Assembly: GCA_963818205.1 (NCBI GenBank)
Contig: CAWFRG010000016.1
Location: forward strand, 124,001 to 188,000
Length of the DNA stretch: 64,000 nt
Source: CAVVYV01 sp963818205
GTDB lineage: Bacteria; Actinomycetota; Thermoleophilia; Solirubrobacterales; 70-9
Reading direction: 5' to 3'
Part shown: piece by piece, positions 1 to 9,107 of the stretch
How positions within the stretch are numbered: position 1 is the first letter of the stretch
How the letters are laid out: each line of letters starts with the position of its first letter
Program-made: the position numbers and the translations under genes
Notes under the pieces: model-generated
What the model was told of the DNA's origin: nothing
The model's input: the letters and a program-made list of their open reading frames with translations, nothing else
The model's database searches: none

Positions 1-1
1 G

Positions 2-1351
2 CCGCCGCTGCGCGCGGTGCTCCCGAACGGCGCCCTGATCGTCGCCGGCCTCGCGGCGGGGCTGGCGCTGGGAACCAAGCTCAACCTGCTCGCCCCGTTC
101 GGCCTCCTCACCCTCGGCGTGATCGCGGTCACCGCCGGCTACCGGGCGCGGGCGACACTGGTTTGGGTGGCGAGCTCGCTGGTCACCGGCGGCTTCTGGT
201 TCGCCCGCAACCTGGTCGAGGCGGGAAACCCGCTGCCCTGGCTCGATGCCGGGCCCCTTCCCGGGCCCGACCAGCTCGACATCGACATCCGCGAGCCCCA
301 CACGGTCTCCGACTACCTCACCAACGGCGATGTGATCAAGGACTCGTTCATCCCCGGCCTCCACGACAGCTTCGGCGACCTCTGGCCGCTGATCCTGGTC
401 GCGGTGATCGGCGGCTTCCTTCTGGCGATCTTCCGCGGCCGCACCCCGATCATCCGGATGCTCGGCTTCGTCGCCCTGTTCAGCGGGATTGCCTACCTGT
501 TCACGCCACTGACCGCGGCCGGCCCGCTCGACCATCCGACCGCCTTCACCACCAATCTCCGCTACGCCTCGCCGGCGCTCGGGCTCGGGGCGATGCTGCT
601 CGCGGTGGACCCCGGGCTCAGCCGCCCGAGGACCCAGGGGTGGCTGCTCGGGATCCTCGCGGTTCTGCTCCTGACCCAGGCGCTCCCGGTCTGGGACCTC
701 GGCGACGACGTCTGGGAGGGCGACTTCCTCATCGGCGGGATCGCGCTCGCCTTCTTCGTCGTCCTCGTCCCGGTCGCGCTCGCCCTCGCCGGACAGCGAG
801 GAATCTCGCCGCTCGCGCTGGTCGCCGGCGCCGCCCTCGCCCTCGCGATCGTCGTCGGGATCGGCTGGCGCCAAAGCGACGACTACCTCGATGACCGCTA
901 CCGGGCGGCGACCGCGCCGAGCGATTTCCCCGAGGGGATCAGGGCGGCGCTCGCCTGGTTCAACGAAGAGGACCCACACGACGCCCGGATCGCCGTGGTC
1001 GGCGGCCGCCCGGGCTTCAAGCAGTACGTCTTCTACGGCGACGATCTCTCCAACTACGTCCAGTACGTCGCCCACCATGGCCCCCACGGCGCCTATACCC
1101 CGATCGCAAGCGAGGCCGCGCAGAAGGGAGAGGATCCGGACCCCGTGCCGCAATGCGAGGAATGGAAGCGCGCCCTCAACGAGGGCGACTACGACTTCGT
1201 CGTCATCGGTCCGGACCAGCGCACTCAGTCGCTGCCACCGGTCGAGGCCGAGTGGACCGGGAGCGATCCGGCGGCGACCGAGCTGGAGGAGAACGACATG
1301 ACCTTCGTCTTCCAACTCAACGGGGACCTGAACCCGGCGCGCTGCGCCTGA
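2..1351 (+). CDS. GT-C-like multipass membrane protein, paralogue 1 (5' partial)
   Basis: The frame is open from the left edge, so the start lies outside the window. Alignment with the two downstream paralogues suggests roughly 270 N-terminal residues are missing. What is visible matches the second half of those paralogues: a GLALGTKLN loop, GGFWFARNLVEAGNPLPW, the YLFTPLTAAGP segment, the NLRYASPALGLG segment, several hydrophobic helices, and a soluble C-terminal domain with the shared NYVQYV motif. The topology (many helices, then a C-terminal outer domain) resembles GT-C lipid-linked-sugar glycosyltransferases, acting at the membrane on the outer face. Substrate cannot be read from sequence. 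The stop is 3 nt before the next gene, so the three form one operon. No frameshift is seen in this copy. Family assignment is inference from topology and motifs. Confidence 0.6.
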   Translation, partial: PPLRAVLPNGALIVAGLAAGLALGTKLNLLAPFGLLTLGVIAVTAGYRARATLVWVASSLVTGGFWFARNLVEAGNPLPWLDAGPLPGPDQLDIDIREPHTVSDYLTNGDVIKDSFIPGLHDSFGDLWPLILVAVIGGFLLAIFRGRTPIIRMLGFVALFSGIAYLFTPLTAAGPLDHPTAFTTNLRYASPALGLGAMLLAVDPGLSRPRTQGWLLGILAVLLLTQALPVWDLGDDVWEGDFLIGGIALAFFVVLVPVALALAGQRGISPLALVAGAALALAIVVGIGWRQSDDYLDDRYRAATAPSDFPEGIRAALAWFNEEDPHDARIAVVGGRPGFKQYVFYGDDLSNYVQYVAHHGPHGAYTPIASEAAQKGEDPDPVPQCEEWKRALNEGDYDFVVIGPDQRTQSLPPVEAEWTGSDPAATELEENDMTFVFQLNGDLNPARCA

Positions 1352-1354
1352 GTC

Positions 1355-3590
1355 ATGCCTTTCGGCGACTACCTGGCGGGGGTCATCGGGTTGGCCCTCG
1401 TCGCGGGCCCGCTCGTCTACGCCGCGGTCCGCCTCCGTGCCCGTCTGCTGCCGGGTTGGGACGGGCGCTCCGGCCCGGCTCGCCGAGGCCGTCCTCGGCG
1501 TCTCAGTTCTCACCGTGCTCCTCCAGCTGCTCGGGGCGGTCGGCATCCTCGACTTCGCTGTGCTCGTCCTCGCCGCGCTCGCGATCGGGGTCGCCGCATA
1601 CGCGGCGCCCTGGCTGCGGGACGTCGGCGAGGCAGGCGCCCCGCCTCCGGCGCCGCCGATCCCGCCCCTGCACGCGCTGATCGCGCTCGCCGGCGTCGCC
1701 TTCGTCGCCGCCCACTGGGCGACCGGGCTCCAGGACGTCTGGGCGCGGGGGATGCTCACCTTCGACACCCTCTGGTACCACGGCCCGTTCGCCGCCCGGA
1801 TCGCCGAGAGCGGCTCGGTCTGGGGACTGCACTTCACCGACCCGCTCTACCTCAACTGGTTCTATCCCCAGAACTCGGAGCTGCTCCACGGCGCCGGGAT
1901 CGCCCTCTTCGATCGCGATCTCTTCTCGCCCCTGGTGAACTTCGCCTGGCTCGGCGTCGCTTTGCTGGCGGCGTGGTGCATCGGCCGTCCCTACGGCGTC
2001 GCCCCGCTCTCCCTGCTGGCGGTCGCCCTGATCCTCGACACCGGCCCGATCGTCCCCCGCGAGGCGGGCACCCCCGCCAACGACATGGCCCCCGTTGCGC
2101 TTTTGCTGGCTGCCGCGGCCGTCCTCATCAATGCCTGGGCTACGCGGGCGGCGGGGTCCGGGGAGGGTCTGACGGACGATAAAAACGATTTGCCGAGCGA
2201 AGCGAGGTCGTCCGGCGGGCCCTCCCCGGGACCCGCCGCAATCTTCATCGCGGGCCTCGCGATGGGCCTGGCCCTCGGGACGAAATTGACCATCGCCGGA
2301 CCCACCGCGGCGATGGCGGTCGGCGTCCCGCTGATCGTCGATCCCGGCTTCCGCCGCCGCGCCCTCCTCCTCTTCCTCGGCGGGGTGACGATCACCGCCG
2401 GCTTCTGGTTCCTGCGCAACCTGATCCACTCGGGCAGCCCGCTCCCCTGGCTCCAGGACATCGGGCCGATCGACCTGCCCGGACCGGGACGGGGCCTCGA
2501 GGGCCGCGACGACTTCAGCGTCGCCCACTACCTCTTCGCCAACCCCGACGTCGACGTCTGGAAGGACTTCTACAAGGCGATCACCAACCTGCTCGGGCCG
2601 GTCTGGTTCGTCCTCCTCGGCGCCACCGCGCTGGGGGCGATCCTCGCGGTCTGGAGACCGCGGTCGGCCGCGGTCCGCCTCTGCGGAGCGGTGGCGATCG
2701 CCGGTGCGGTCGCCTATCTGTTCACGCCGCTGACCGCCGCCGGGCCCGAGGGCGATCCGCTCGCCTTCGGGATCAATCTCCGCTATCTGGTCCCGGCCTT
2801 TGCCCTCGGCCTGGCGCTGGTGCCGCTCGAGCCGCGCCTCACTCCCGGGCGCGCCCGCCTGCCGCTGCTGATCGGCGGGATCGCCGCCCTGCTCCTGGTC
2901 TCGCTCTACTCGGACTCCGCCTTTATCTGGGACGAGCCCTTCGCCTCGAAACCCTGGGCGGCGTTGATCGGGATCGTCCTGATCGGGGCCCCCGTCGGCC
3001 TCGCGCTGCTCGCGCAGCGGAGGCCGGTGGTCGCCGCCGGGGCCGCGGCGGCACTGGTGCTGGCGGTTGCCGCGGTCGGCTGGGAACGCCAGAACGACTA
3101 CTTCGATCACCGCTATACCCGCGCCGAGGACTTTCGCTTCGACCTCGGCGACGCCTTCATCTGGGCCAAGGAGACGAGCGGGGAGCGGATCGCGGTCGCG
3201 GGGACAAGCGGCGCCTACAACCAGTACGGACTCTACGGTGACCGGTTGGAGAACTACGTCCAGTACGTCGGCCAGACCGGCCCTGGGGGCAACTTCACCC
3301 GGATCGAGAAGTGCCCGGAGTTCCGGGAGGCGGTTAACGACGGCGACTACGACTACCTCGTGACCACGCCCGACCTCGACCTCAACAACCCGGTTCGCGC
3401 CAGGACCTCGCCCGAGCGCGGCTGGGTCGAGGGCGACTCCGCGGTCGAGCCGGTGCTCCGTGTCGGCAGGGTCGCGGTCTTCCGGCTGAACGGCGAGCTG
3501 GCGGTGGGCGGCTGCCCAAATGAGGAGATCCGGGGAACCGTGGTCTCGGGTAAGACCGGCAAGAACGCCCTTCCTGACCCGGAGCGATGA
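1355..3590 (+). CDS. GT-C-like multipass membrane protein, paralogue 2 (one frameshift)
   Basis: Starts at ATG 1355, 3 nt after paralogue 1, with an N-terminus (MPFGDYLAGVIGL) like that of paralogue 3. The frame shifts at the GGG at 1458-1460; removing one G gives a continuous sequence matching paralogue 3 (GWTGAPAR against YWTGAPAL). The first large outer loop carries D-T-L-W-Y-H and then LNWFYPQNSELLHG, the likely equivalent of the acidic first-loop motif of GT-C glycosyltransferases. Around a dozen hydrophobic segments follow, then a soluble C-terminal domain (NYVQYVGQTGPGG). It ends by ATGA overlap with paralogue 3. About 30 hydrophilic residues absent from the paralogues are encoded by a palindromic insert at 2148-2239. 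Likely role is transfer of a sugar from a lipid carrier; substrate unknown. Confidence 0.6.
2148..2239. repeat. 92-bp palindromic element inserted in frame in a CDS
   Basis: Arms 2148-2179 and 2208-2239 are inverted repeats matching at 27 of 32 positions, around a 28-nt centre (2180-2207). The element lies inside the second membrane-protein gene and is translated as a hydrophilic stretch that both paralogues lack at the same place. Bases differ from the flanking code (AT-rich core with a run of five A). No second copy was found in this window. It resembles in concept the in-frame palindromic elements known from Rickettsia, but no relationship is claimed. Confidence 0.7.
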
Positions 3591-5789
3591 GCAGTACCGG
3601 CGACTACATCCTCGGCGTCGTTGGGCTGCTCGCGATCGCCGTCTCGATGGCGATCGCCGGGCGCACCGCGCGGCGCGCCGCCCTTCCGTATTGGACCGGG
3701 GCGCCCGCGCTGCTCGCCGACGCCATCCTCGCGATCGGGATCCTGGTCGTGATCTCGGAGCTGCTCGGGCTGTTCGGGATCCTCGACGGGGTCTTGCTGG
3801 TGGCCGCCTGCGTGATCGTCGGTGGCGGCGGGGTGAGGATGGAGCCGCTCCTGGTCCGGGCGGCGAGGGCGGGGCGGGCGGAGCGCCCGCATACGGGCCA
3901 GCGCCATCCCCCGTCGGTCTCCGGGATCGAGATCGGGATCGCCGTCGCCCTGGCGCTGCTGGTCGCCGCGCAGTGGGCGGGGCCGACCCTCCTCGCCCTC
4001 GACCGGGGCATCTACGGCGGCGATTCGCTCTGGTACCACATGCCGTTCGCGGCGCACATCGCCCAGACCGGGTCGGTGACCGAGCTCCTCTACATCGACC
4101 CGCTCTACCTCAACTGGTTCTATCCCCAGAACTCCGAGCTGATCCACGCCGGTGGCGCTGCTCCTGTTCGGCAACGACTTCCTCTCGCCGCTGCTCAACC
4201 TCGGCTGGCTCGGCCTCGCCCTGCTGGCTGCGTGGTGCGTCGGCCGCCCGTACGGCGCCGGCGCCGCGACCGTCGCCGCCGTCGCCGCCCTGATGTCGGC
4301 CAACCTGCTGTTCTCCCGCCAGCCGGGGAATGCCAACAACGACGTCGTCGCGATTGCGCTCTTCGTCTCCTCGGTCGCGATCCTGCTCAACACCAGGTGG
4401 CTGCCGGGGGCCCTCCCGGTCGGGGCGCTGGCGGTCGCCGGCCTCGCCGCCGGGCTTTCCCTGGGGACGAAGCTGACCGTCGTCCCCCCGGTGCTGGCGC
4501 TGAGCGTGGGAGTGATCGTGATCGCCGGGGCAGGGGAGAGGCTGAGGGCAGCGGCTGTCTGGATCGGCGCCCTCGTCGTCGGTGGCGGGCTCTGGTATGC
4601 GCGCAACCTGGTGGTCTCCGGCACCCCGTTCCCGTTCGTCGACATCGGCCCGTTGACCAAGCCCGAGGAGCTCGAGGGGCGCCACCCCTACTCGATCGTC
4701 CACTACCTCACCGACACCGACGTCTGGGGCCGCTACTTCCGGCCGGCGCTCGAGGAGCGCCTCGGCGAGCTCTGGCCCCTCTACCTGGCGATCGCGGTGG
4801 CGGCGGTGGTCTTCCTCCTGATCCGCGGCGGCCGGCTCGAGCGGATGCTGGCCGCGGTGGCGGCCCTGGCGGCGATCGCCTACCTGTTCACCCCGCTCGG
4901 GGCTTCCGGCGACGAGGGAGCGCCGGTCGGCTTCCGGCTCAACATCCGCTACCTGGCGCCGGGGCTCGCCCTGGCGCTGCTCCTGATCCCGATCGCCGCC
5001 ACCCGGCTACCAGGCCGCCAGGACCTCTGGCGCTGGGCCACCCTGGTCCTGTTCGCGGCCCTCACCGTGGTCAGCTCGGGAGCGATCGACGAGCTCGACA
5101 CCGATCGCATCCCCGGCACCGCGGTGCTGGTGCTGGCCGTGATCGTCCTCCCGCTTGCTCTCTACCTGCTCTCCCGCCGCGGGGTGCCCCGCGGGGCGCT
5201 CCTGGCGGCCGGTGCAGTCGCCCTGATCGGACTGGCCGTCGTCGGCCGCTCCGCTCAGGAGGACTACCTCGAGCTGCGCTACTCCTCGGCCGCCCCGGAC
5301 TATCCGCGCGGCGAGCAGCCCGCGATCGAGCTCGGCCAGGGGCTCGGCGCCGCCTACGACTGGGCGAGGGGAATCCGCAACCAGGGCATTGGGCTATCCG
5401 GCACCACCGGGGCGCTCTTCGGCTACGGGCTCTGGGGCCCGGACGCCAGCAACGCCGTCCGCTACCTCGGCGAGCACGGCGACCGCGGATCGTTCCGGGA
5501 GATCTCCGAGTGCCCCGAGTTCATCAGCGTGATCAACCAAGGCAACTTCGACTACGTCGTCACCACGCCGGAGTACCACCAGGACGATCCCGAGGCGGCG
5601 ACGGTGCCGCGCGAGCGCGCCTGGATTGAGGCCGAGCCCGGGGCCCGGCGCGTCGCCGGGGCCGCGCTGGTCGACGTCTGGCAGCTCGGTGGCCCGCTCG
5701 ACCCCGCGGCCTGCGCGGCCTCCTCGCCGCCGGGTGAGCCAATCCCCGCCAAGCCGGCTCCCGTCCCGTTGCCGCTCCCCACTGACTGA
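3587..5789 (+). CDS. GT-C-like multipass membrane protein, paralogue 3 (one frameshift)
   Basis: Starts at ATG 3587, overlapping the previous stop (ATGA). The frame shifts at about 4151; removing one G gives ELIHAVALLLFGNDF, the same length as the matching stretch in paralogue 2, so an inserted base is the likely cause. The protein has two N-terminal helices, an outer loop with G-G-D-S-L-W-Y-H and LNWFYPQNSELIH, many more helices, GLSLGTKLT, the YLFTPLGASG segment, NIRYLAPGL, and a soluble tail with the NAVRYLGEHG and CPEFISV motifs. It is taken as a membrane glycosyltransferase-like protein of GT-C topology. Together with the two upstream copies it forms a three-gene paralogous operon, probably acting on related substrates. 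Confidence 0.6.
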
Positions 5790-5834
5790 CGACCCAAGAT
5801 GCGAGCGCTGCGCAGATGCGAGGGCGCTCCGTCA

Positions 5835-5871
5835 GGAGCGACCCGTTTCATGAGCGAGGAGCAACCCGTTT
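5835..5871. repeat. Short direct repeat before a hypothetical gene
   Basis: GGAGCgACCCGTTT (5835-5848) and GGAGCaACCCGTTT (5858-5871) are a 14-bp direct repeat at 23-bp spacing with one mismatch. They lie between the membrane-protein operon and the gene at 5902. This could be a tandem regulator site or chance. A 24-codon reading frame with one CxxC pair starts inside it at 5850 and overlaps the next gene; I do not call it. Confidence 0.3.
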
Positions 5872-5901
5872 GGTCGTGCCCGACCTGCTACCAAGCAGGG
5901 G

Positions 5902-6237
5902 ATGCCCTATCCGCTCGATAACGCCCTCTACCAATGGGAGGAGGGAAATGCCCGGCTCCGGGAGCTTTCCCACGACCCCCGGACGGCGGCGAGGGTGAAC
6001 CGCGCGGTGGAGGCGGTCCGCGACGAGCTAAGGCGGCGGATCGGGCCCACCTTCTCCGCCGCGGAGCTCGCCGAGCTCTATGCGCGCGGCACCGACTGGT
6101 GCCTCGAGGCCGCAACCCAGGCCGGCGCGGTCGACACCACCGACCTCGATCCGCAGGCGATCACCGACGGCGCCTTCTACCTCCACCTCCGCGGCGCCAG
6201 CGACTACTCGGGCGGGCGGCTCCTACCCACCGAGTAG
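5902..6237 (+). CDS. Hypothetical protein, 111 aa
   Basis: Small soluble protein starting MPYPLDNALYQWEEG. It is mostly helical by composition (RVNRAVEAVRDELRRR, then FSAAELAELYARG) with no signal peptide or membrane helix, and has one Cys (DWCLEA). I do not recognise the family. Codon use is normal for this genome and the gene stands alone between the membrane-protein operon and a convergent gene at 6261. It looks like a conserved cytosolic protein of actinobacteria, but no function can be given. Confidence 0.6.
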   Translation: MPYPLDNALYQWEEGNARLRELSHDPRTAARVNRAVEAVRDELRRRIGPTFSAAELAELYARGTDWCLEAATQAGAVDTTDLDPQAITDGAFYLHLRGASDYSGGRLLPTE

Positions 6238-6260
6238 GACCCGCCGGCCAGCAGCGTTGG

Positions 6261-6785
6261 TCAGTCGTCGGCGCGTTCGAGGACGATCCGATCGGGCTCG
6301 ATCGTCACCTTCAGCGCCCGCTGTCCTGCCCAGTGCTCGGCGTAGACGGGGTTGTCCTTGACCGCCGGGTCGAGCCAGAGGCCGTAGCCCTCGGTTTCGC
6401 CCTGGTCGAAGGTGGCCTCGAGCGGCCCTCCGCCCCGGCGTCCGCGTCGGCCGCGGCCTCCGCGCCTCCGCCGTCGCCGTCGCCGGCCGCCGCCCTCGCG
6501 GCCGTCCGCTTCGTCGCCGGCATCCTCGTCGGTGGCGCCCTCCTCCTCGTCCTCCTCCTCGATGGGCTCACTCAGCTCGGCCTCGATCTCCGCCTCGATC
6601 TCGTCGCGCAGATCGACGTCGGCATCGGGTTCCTCGCCCTCGGTGTCGAGCCCGTGCCGCTTGCGGAATTCCTGCAGCTGTGAGGCCGAAACCTCGAGCT
6701 GATGGGCGATCCAGGCGTCGGTGCGGCCCTGGCGGACCCAGGCGCGAATCTGGTTCAGCTGCGGCCTCAGCGACTTGCGAGCCAT
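6261..6785 (-). CDS. HTH protein with acidic linker and Arg/Gly-rich (RGG-like) segment
   Basis: Three parts of a 174-aa protein are visible. Residues about 1-45 form a compact helical domain (QIRAWVRQGRTDAWIAHQL, then VSASQLQEFRKRHGL) that reads as a helix-turn-helix. Residues 46-95 are very acidic. Residues about 98-118 are an almost pure R/G run like RGG RNA-binding tails. A short folded-looking C-terminal part follows (GYGLWLDPAVKDNPVYAEHW). The set suggests a nucleic-acid binding protein whose acidic and basic segments may pair with each other. It is divergent from csrA with about 135 bp between. Function is inference; the family is not recognised. Confidence 0.6.
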   Translation of the reverse strand: MARKSLRPQLNQIRAWVRQGRTDAWIAHQLEVSASQLQEFRKRHGLDTEGEEPDADVDLRDEIEAEIEAELSEPIEEEDEEEGATDEDAGDEADGREGGGRRRRRRRRGGRGRRGRRGGGPLEATFDQGETEGYGLWLDPAVKDNPVYAEHWAGQRALKVTIEPDRIVLERADD

Positions 6786-6846
6786 CGGCGGCTGACTATA
6801 GCGACGGGTTTTCGTTCCCCCTGGCCAGGCAGGGCGGGCTGCGCTA

Positions 6847-6868
6847 CCCTACTAATTTCTAGGTAGGG
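6847..6868. promoter_or_regulatory. Inverted repeat in the csrA upstream region
   Basis: CCCTAC (6847-6852) and GTAGGG (6863-6868) pair perfectly around a 10-nt AT-rich loop that contains a possible -10 (TACTAAT). The stretch lies 54 nt before the csrA start, between divergent genes. It could be an operator over the csrA promoter or a leader hairpin; GGA trinucleotides that CsrA itself favours follow it (GGAAG, GAGGAGG). Confidence 0.35.
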
Positions 6869-6921
6869 CAGGAAGTCGCCACCTGATTGCTGGGGGCAAA
6901 AATCTGATCGAGGAGGCTTTG

Positions 6922-7170
6922 ATGCTGGTACTGACAAGGAAGCCGGGCCAGAGCATCATGATCGGCGATGGCGTCGAGATCCAGGTGCTGTCGGTGGCGG
7001 GGGAGAAGGTCCGCATCGGGGTCACCGCGCCGCGCGAGGTAGGCATCTACCGCAACGAGGTCTACGAGCGGATCGAGGACGAGCGCGCAGACAAGGCACT
7101 CGAGGAGGACCAGGAGCGCGAGGACGAGGGCTCGCGGTCGCACGTGGCCGGCCGGTTCACGCCGGGTTAG
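6922..7170 (+). CDS. csrA: Carbon storage regulator CsrA
   Basis: The protein starts MLVLTRKPGQSIMIGDGVEI and continues IGVTAPREVGIYRNEVYERI, the CsrA hallmark. CsrA is a small RNA-binding dimer that blocks or promotes translation at GGA motifs. The start is ATG 6922, with AGGAGG 5 nt upstream; an in-frame TTG just before is not needed. After about residue 55 comes an extra acidic and polar tail (ADKALEEDQEREDEGSRS) beyond the usual 60-residue core. CsrA usually travels with flagellar genes (fliW), but none are in this window. The AGGAGG site itself contains GGA, so self-regulation is plausible. Confidence 0.95.
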   Translation: MLVLTRKPGQSIMIGDGVEIQVLSVAGEKVRIGVTAPREVGIYRNEVYERIEDERADKALEEDQEREDEGSRSHVAGRFTPG

Positions 7171-7192
7171 AGGTTCAGCGGCCTGGCGGTTG

Positions 7193-7441
7193 CTAGCCCA
7201 TCAGCCAGGCCAGCGTCTCGAACATCGCCACGACCACGGTGACCACCGTGATCGTCAGGCAGAGGAGCAGGACGCTGAACCGGACCTTGCCACGCGACTC
7301 GTTTCGGGAAATGCGACGGGCGCGCGAGCGGTTTGCGGCGCGCTTGCGCAGCTGCTCGCGACGACGGCGCTCGAGCGCCATCTCTTGCTCGAACGCCAGT
7401 TCGATCTGAGACATGCTCTGTCGCATTCGCATCTGAGTCAT
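7193..7441 (-). CDS. Small basic membrane-anchored protein
   Basis: 82 aa. The N-terminal part is charged and helical (LAFEQEMALERRRREQLRKR) with many Arg, followed by a single hydrophobic helix at the C-terminus (VLLLCLTITVVTVVVAMF), so it would be a tail-anchored type protein with its basic part inside. Starts are possible at 7441 or at the internal ATG 7411 (MSQIELAFEQ). It is convergent with csrA. I do not recognise the family. Confidence 0.5.
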   Translation of the reverse strand: MTQMRMRQSMSQIELAFEQEMALERRRREQLRKRAANRSRARRISRNESRGKVRFSVLLLCLTITVVTVVVAMFETLAWLMG

Positions 7442-7488
7442 CGGGCACGGCCCCCCGGACCGGCGGTCAAATTAGCAAAGCGACTGGC

Positions 7489-8037
7489 TCACAGAGCGCA
7501 GGCGCCCCAGAGCCCCCGGCCCGTCCGCCCGGCCTGCGCCGCCAGCCGCGCGAACAGCGGAGCGAAGTCGTCGTTCGGGGGGATCGTCAGCGTCCGCGCC
7601 AGGCCGCGGCGGACCAGCTCCGCGTTCACGAACATCGCCCCTCCGTCGCGGCCCGCCCCGGGAAGGTAGACATAGGCGAGAAGCCGACCGTAGACGTCGC
7701 GGCGCTCGGCCCCGAGGCGAAGGGTCACCCGGCGCCCGCCGACCAGCCGCTCGTTCACCCGATGGGCCATCGGTCCCCCGCACTCCACCGGGCTCCCGGG
7801 CTTCACCGTCTCCGGGGTGTCGATGCCGATGTAGCGGACGTCGTCCGTGCCTCCGTCGGGGAGCTCGACCTCGATCGTGTCGCCGTCGACGACCTCGCTC
7901 ACCCGGGCGGTCAGCGTTCCCGACCGCTCCGCGGAGCCCCCGTCACCGTCGTTCCCGCCCTCGCCGCAGCGCGACAGTCCGAGGATCGCGAGGACCACGA
8001 GTAGCAGCAGCGGACCTCTCCACATCCCGCGTCTCAC
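7489..8037 (-). CDS. Secreted thermonuclease-family (SNase-like) lipoprotein
   Basis: The N-terminus is a signal peptide (LLLLVVLAILGLSRC) ending in a lipobox-like Cys, although Arg at -1 is unusual, followed by a polar G/D/S linker. The staphylococcal-nuclease fold follows: VVDGDTIEVELPDG, RYIGIDTPETVKPG and DVYGRLLAYVYLPG carry the Ca-binding Asp residues and the Arg/Glu/Arg catalytic set of the family. Family enzymes cut DNA and RNA to 3'-phosphates, here probably at the cell surface. The length, 182 aa, is typical. It is a single gene between a small membrane protein and the aldolase. Confidence 0.85.
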   Translation of the reverse strand: MRRGMWRGPLLLLVVLAILGLSRCGEGGNDGDGGSAERSGTLTARVSEVVDGDTIEVELPDGGTDDVRYIGIDTPETVKPGSPVECGGPMAHRVNERLVGGRRVTLRLGAERRDVYGRLLAYVYLPGAGRDGGAMFVNAELVRRGLARTLTIPPNDDFAPLFARLAAQAGRTGRGLWGACAL

Positions 8038-8098
8038 TCGCAGCTAAGCCCACGGCGCACGAACTTCGCCGGGCTCCGTCAGTGCGGCCTGGCAGCCG

Positions 8099-9019
8099 CT
8101 ACGGAATCCGGTGCACGTGGGTGAGCAGCGTCTCCTTGATCTGGCCGATGATCTCCAGGGCCTCACTCTTCTCGCGCTGCCAGACGTTGCGCCCGAAGAT
8201 CACGCCCGAGCCGCCCGCCTCCGCGATCGTCCTGGTGTGGCTGAGGACGGTCTCGTCGTCGGTCTTCGAGCCGCCCGAGAGCACCACCAGCGCGCGCCCG
8301 GCCGACTCGACGATCTGGCGGACCGCCTCCTCGGGGGTGACGTCGAGCTCGTTGTAGGGAGAGGGCTGGTCCTTGTCCTTCTCCGGATCGAACTTGGGGA
8401 AGTTGAGCTTGACCACGTCCGCCCCCATCTCCATCGCCATCCGCGCCGCGTAGTCGATCGCGTAGAAGGAGTCGCGGCCGCCCTTCGCGTCGATCGCGGA
8501 GCCGCGCGGGTACGCCCAGATCACCAGCGGCATCCCATAGCGCTCACAGTCCCGGCGGACGCCCTTCAGCTGAACGAGGTCCTCTTCCTGTCGCGGGGAG
8601 CCCAGGTACATCGTGTAGCCGACCGCATCGGCGCCAAGGCGAACCGCGTCCTCGACCGAGGAGTTGGTTGGCGAGACGGGCTCGGCGGAGGGCGGGATGT
8701 CGGTCCTCCCGTTCACCTTCAGGATCAGCGGCACCTGGCCCGCGTAGTCGGGGTAGTAGCGGGTGGCGAGGCCGATCTGGCAGGCGATCGCCGAGTAGCC
8801 GGCCTCGGCCGCGAGGCTGAACTGGTACTCGGGGTCCTTGGAGGCGGGGTTGGCGAAGAAGTCGCGGGGGCCGTGCTCGATCCCCTGGTCGATCGGCAGC
8901 AGCAACAGGGTTCCGTTGCCGGGGCCGTAGTCGAAGAGCAGCCGGCGCAGGCGGGCCCGCTTGCCGGGAGACAGGGTTGCGAGCAGTGATTTCTGCTCGG
9001 TGACCGACTTCACTTCCAT
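8099..9019 (-). CDS. Class I fructose-bisphosphate aldolase (DhnA type)
   Basis: 306 aa with the DhnA/FbaB signature: LPIDQGIEHGPRDF near residue 41 and the Schiff-base Lys204 in GADVVKLNFPKF, then VVLSGGSKTDDE and GSGVIFGRNVWQRE for phosphate binding. It cleaves or forms fructose 1,6-bisphosphate in glycolysis or gluconeogenesis in the cytosol. The start ATG has AGGAGG 8 nt upstream. Related archaeal-type enzymes can have other aldol activities (for example DKFP synthase), but the core motifs fit FBP aldolase best. It is divergent from the ligase gene that follows. Confidence 0.9.
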   Translation of the reverse strand: MEVKSVTEQKSLLATLSPGKRARLRRLLFDYGPGNGTLLLLPIDQGIEHGPRDFFANPASKDPEYQFSLAAEAGYSAIACQIGLATRYYPDYAGQVPLILKVNGRTDIPPSAEPVSPTNSSVEDAVRLGADAVGYTMYLGSPRQEEDLVQLKGVRRDCERYGMPLVIWAYPRGSAIDAKGGRDSFYAIDYAARMAMEMGADVVKLNFPKFDPEKDKDQPSPYNELDVTPEEAVRQIVESAGRALVVLSGGSKTDDETVLSHTRTIAEAGGSGVIFGRNVWQREKSEALEIIGQIKETLLTHVHRIP

Positions 9020-9107
9020 CCGCGAAACCTCCTCAGCTGTCGCTCGTCAGGGCCTCGCCTGAGTATCGCGAATTCCGCCTCCCGGCGAGGCTAGGATCGC
9101 AGGCAAG

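Noticed and set aside
1503..3110. 535-codon open frame on the minus strand
   Set aside because: It is antisense to the membrane-protein gene, highly charged and repetitive (D/R/E/G-rich), as expected from the complement of GC-rich third positions; no motif.
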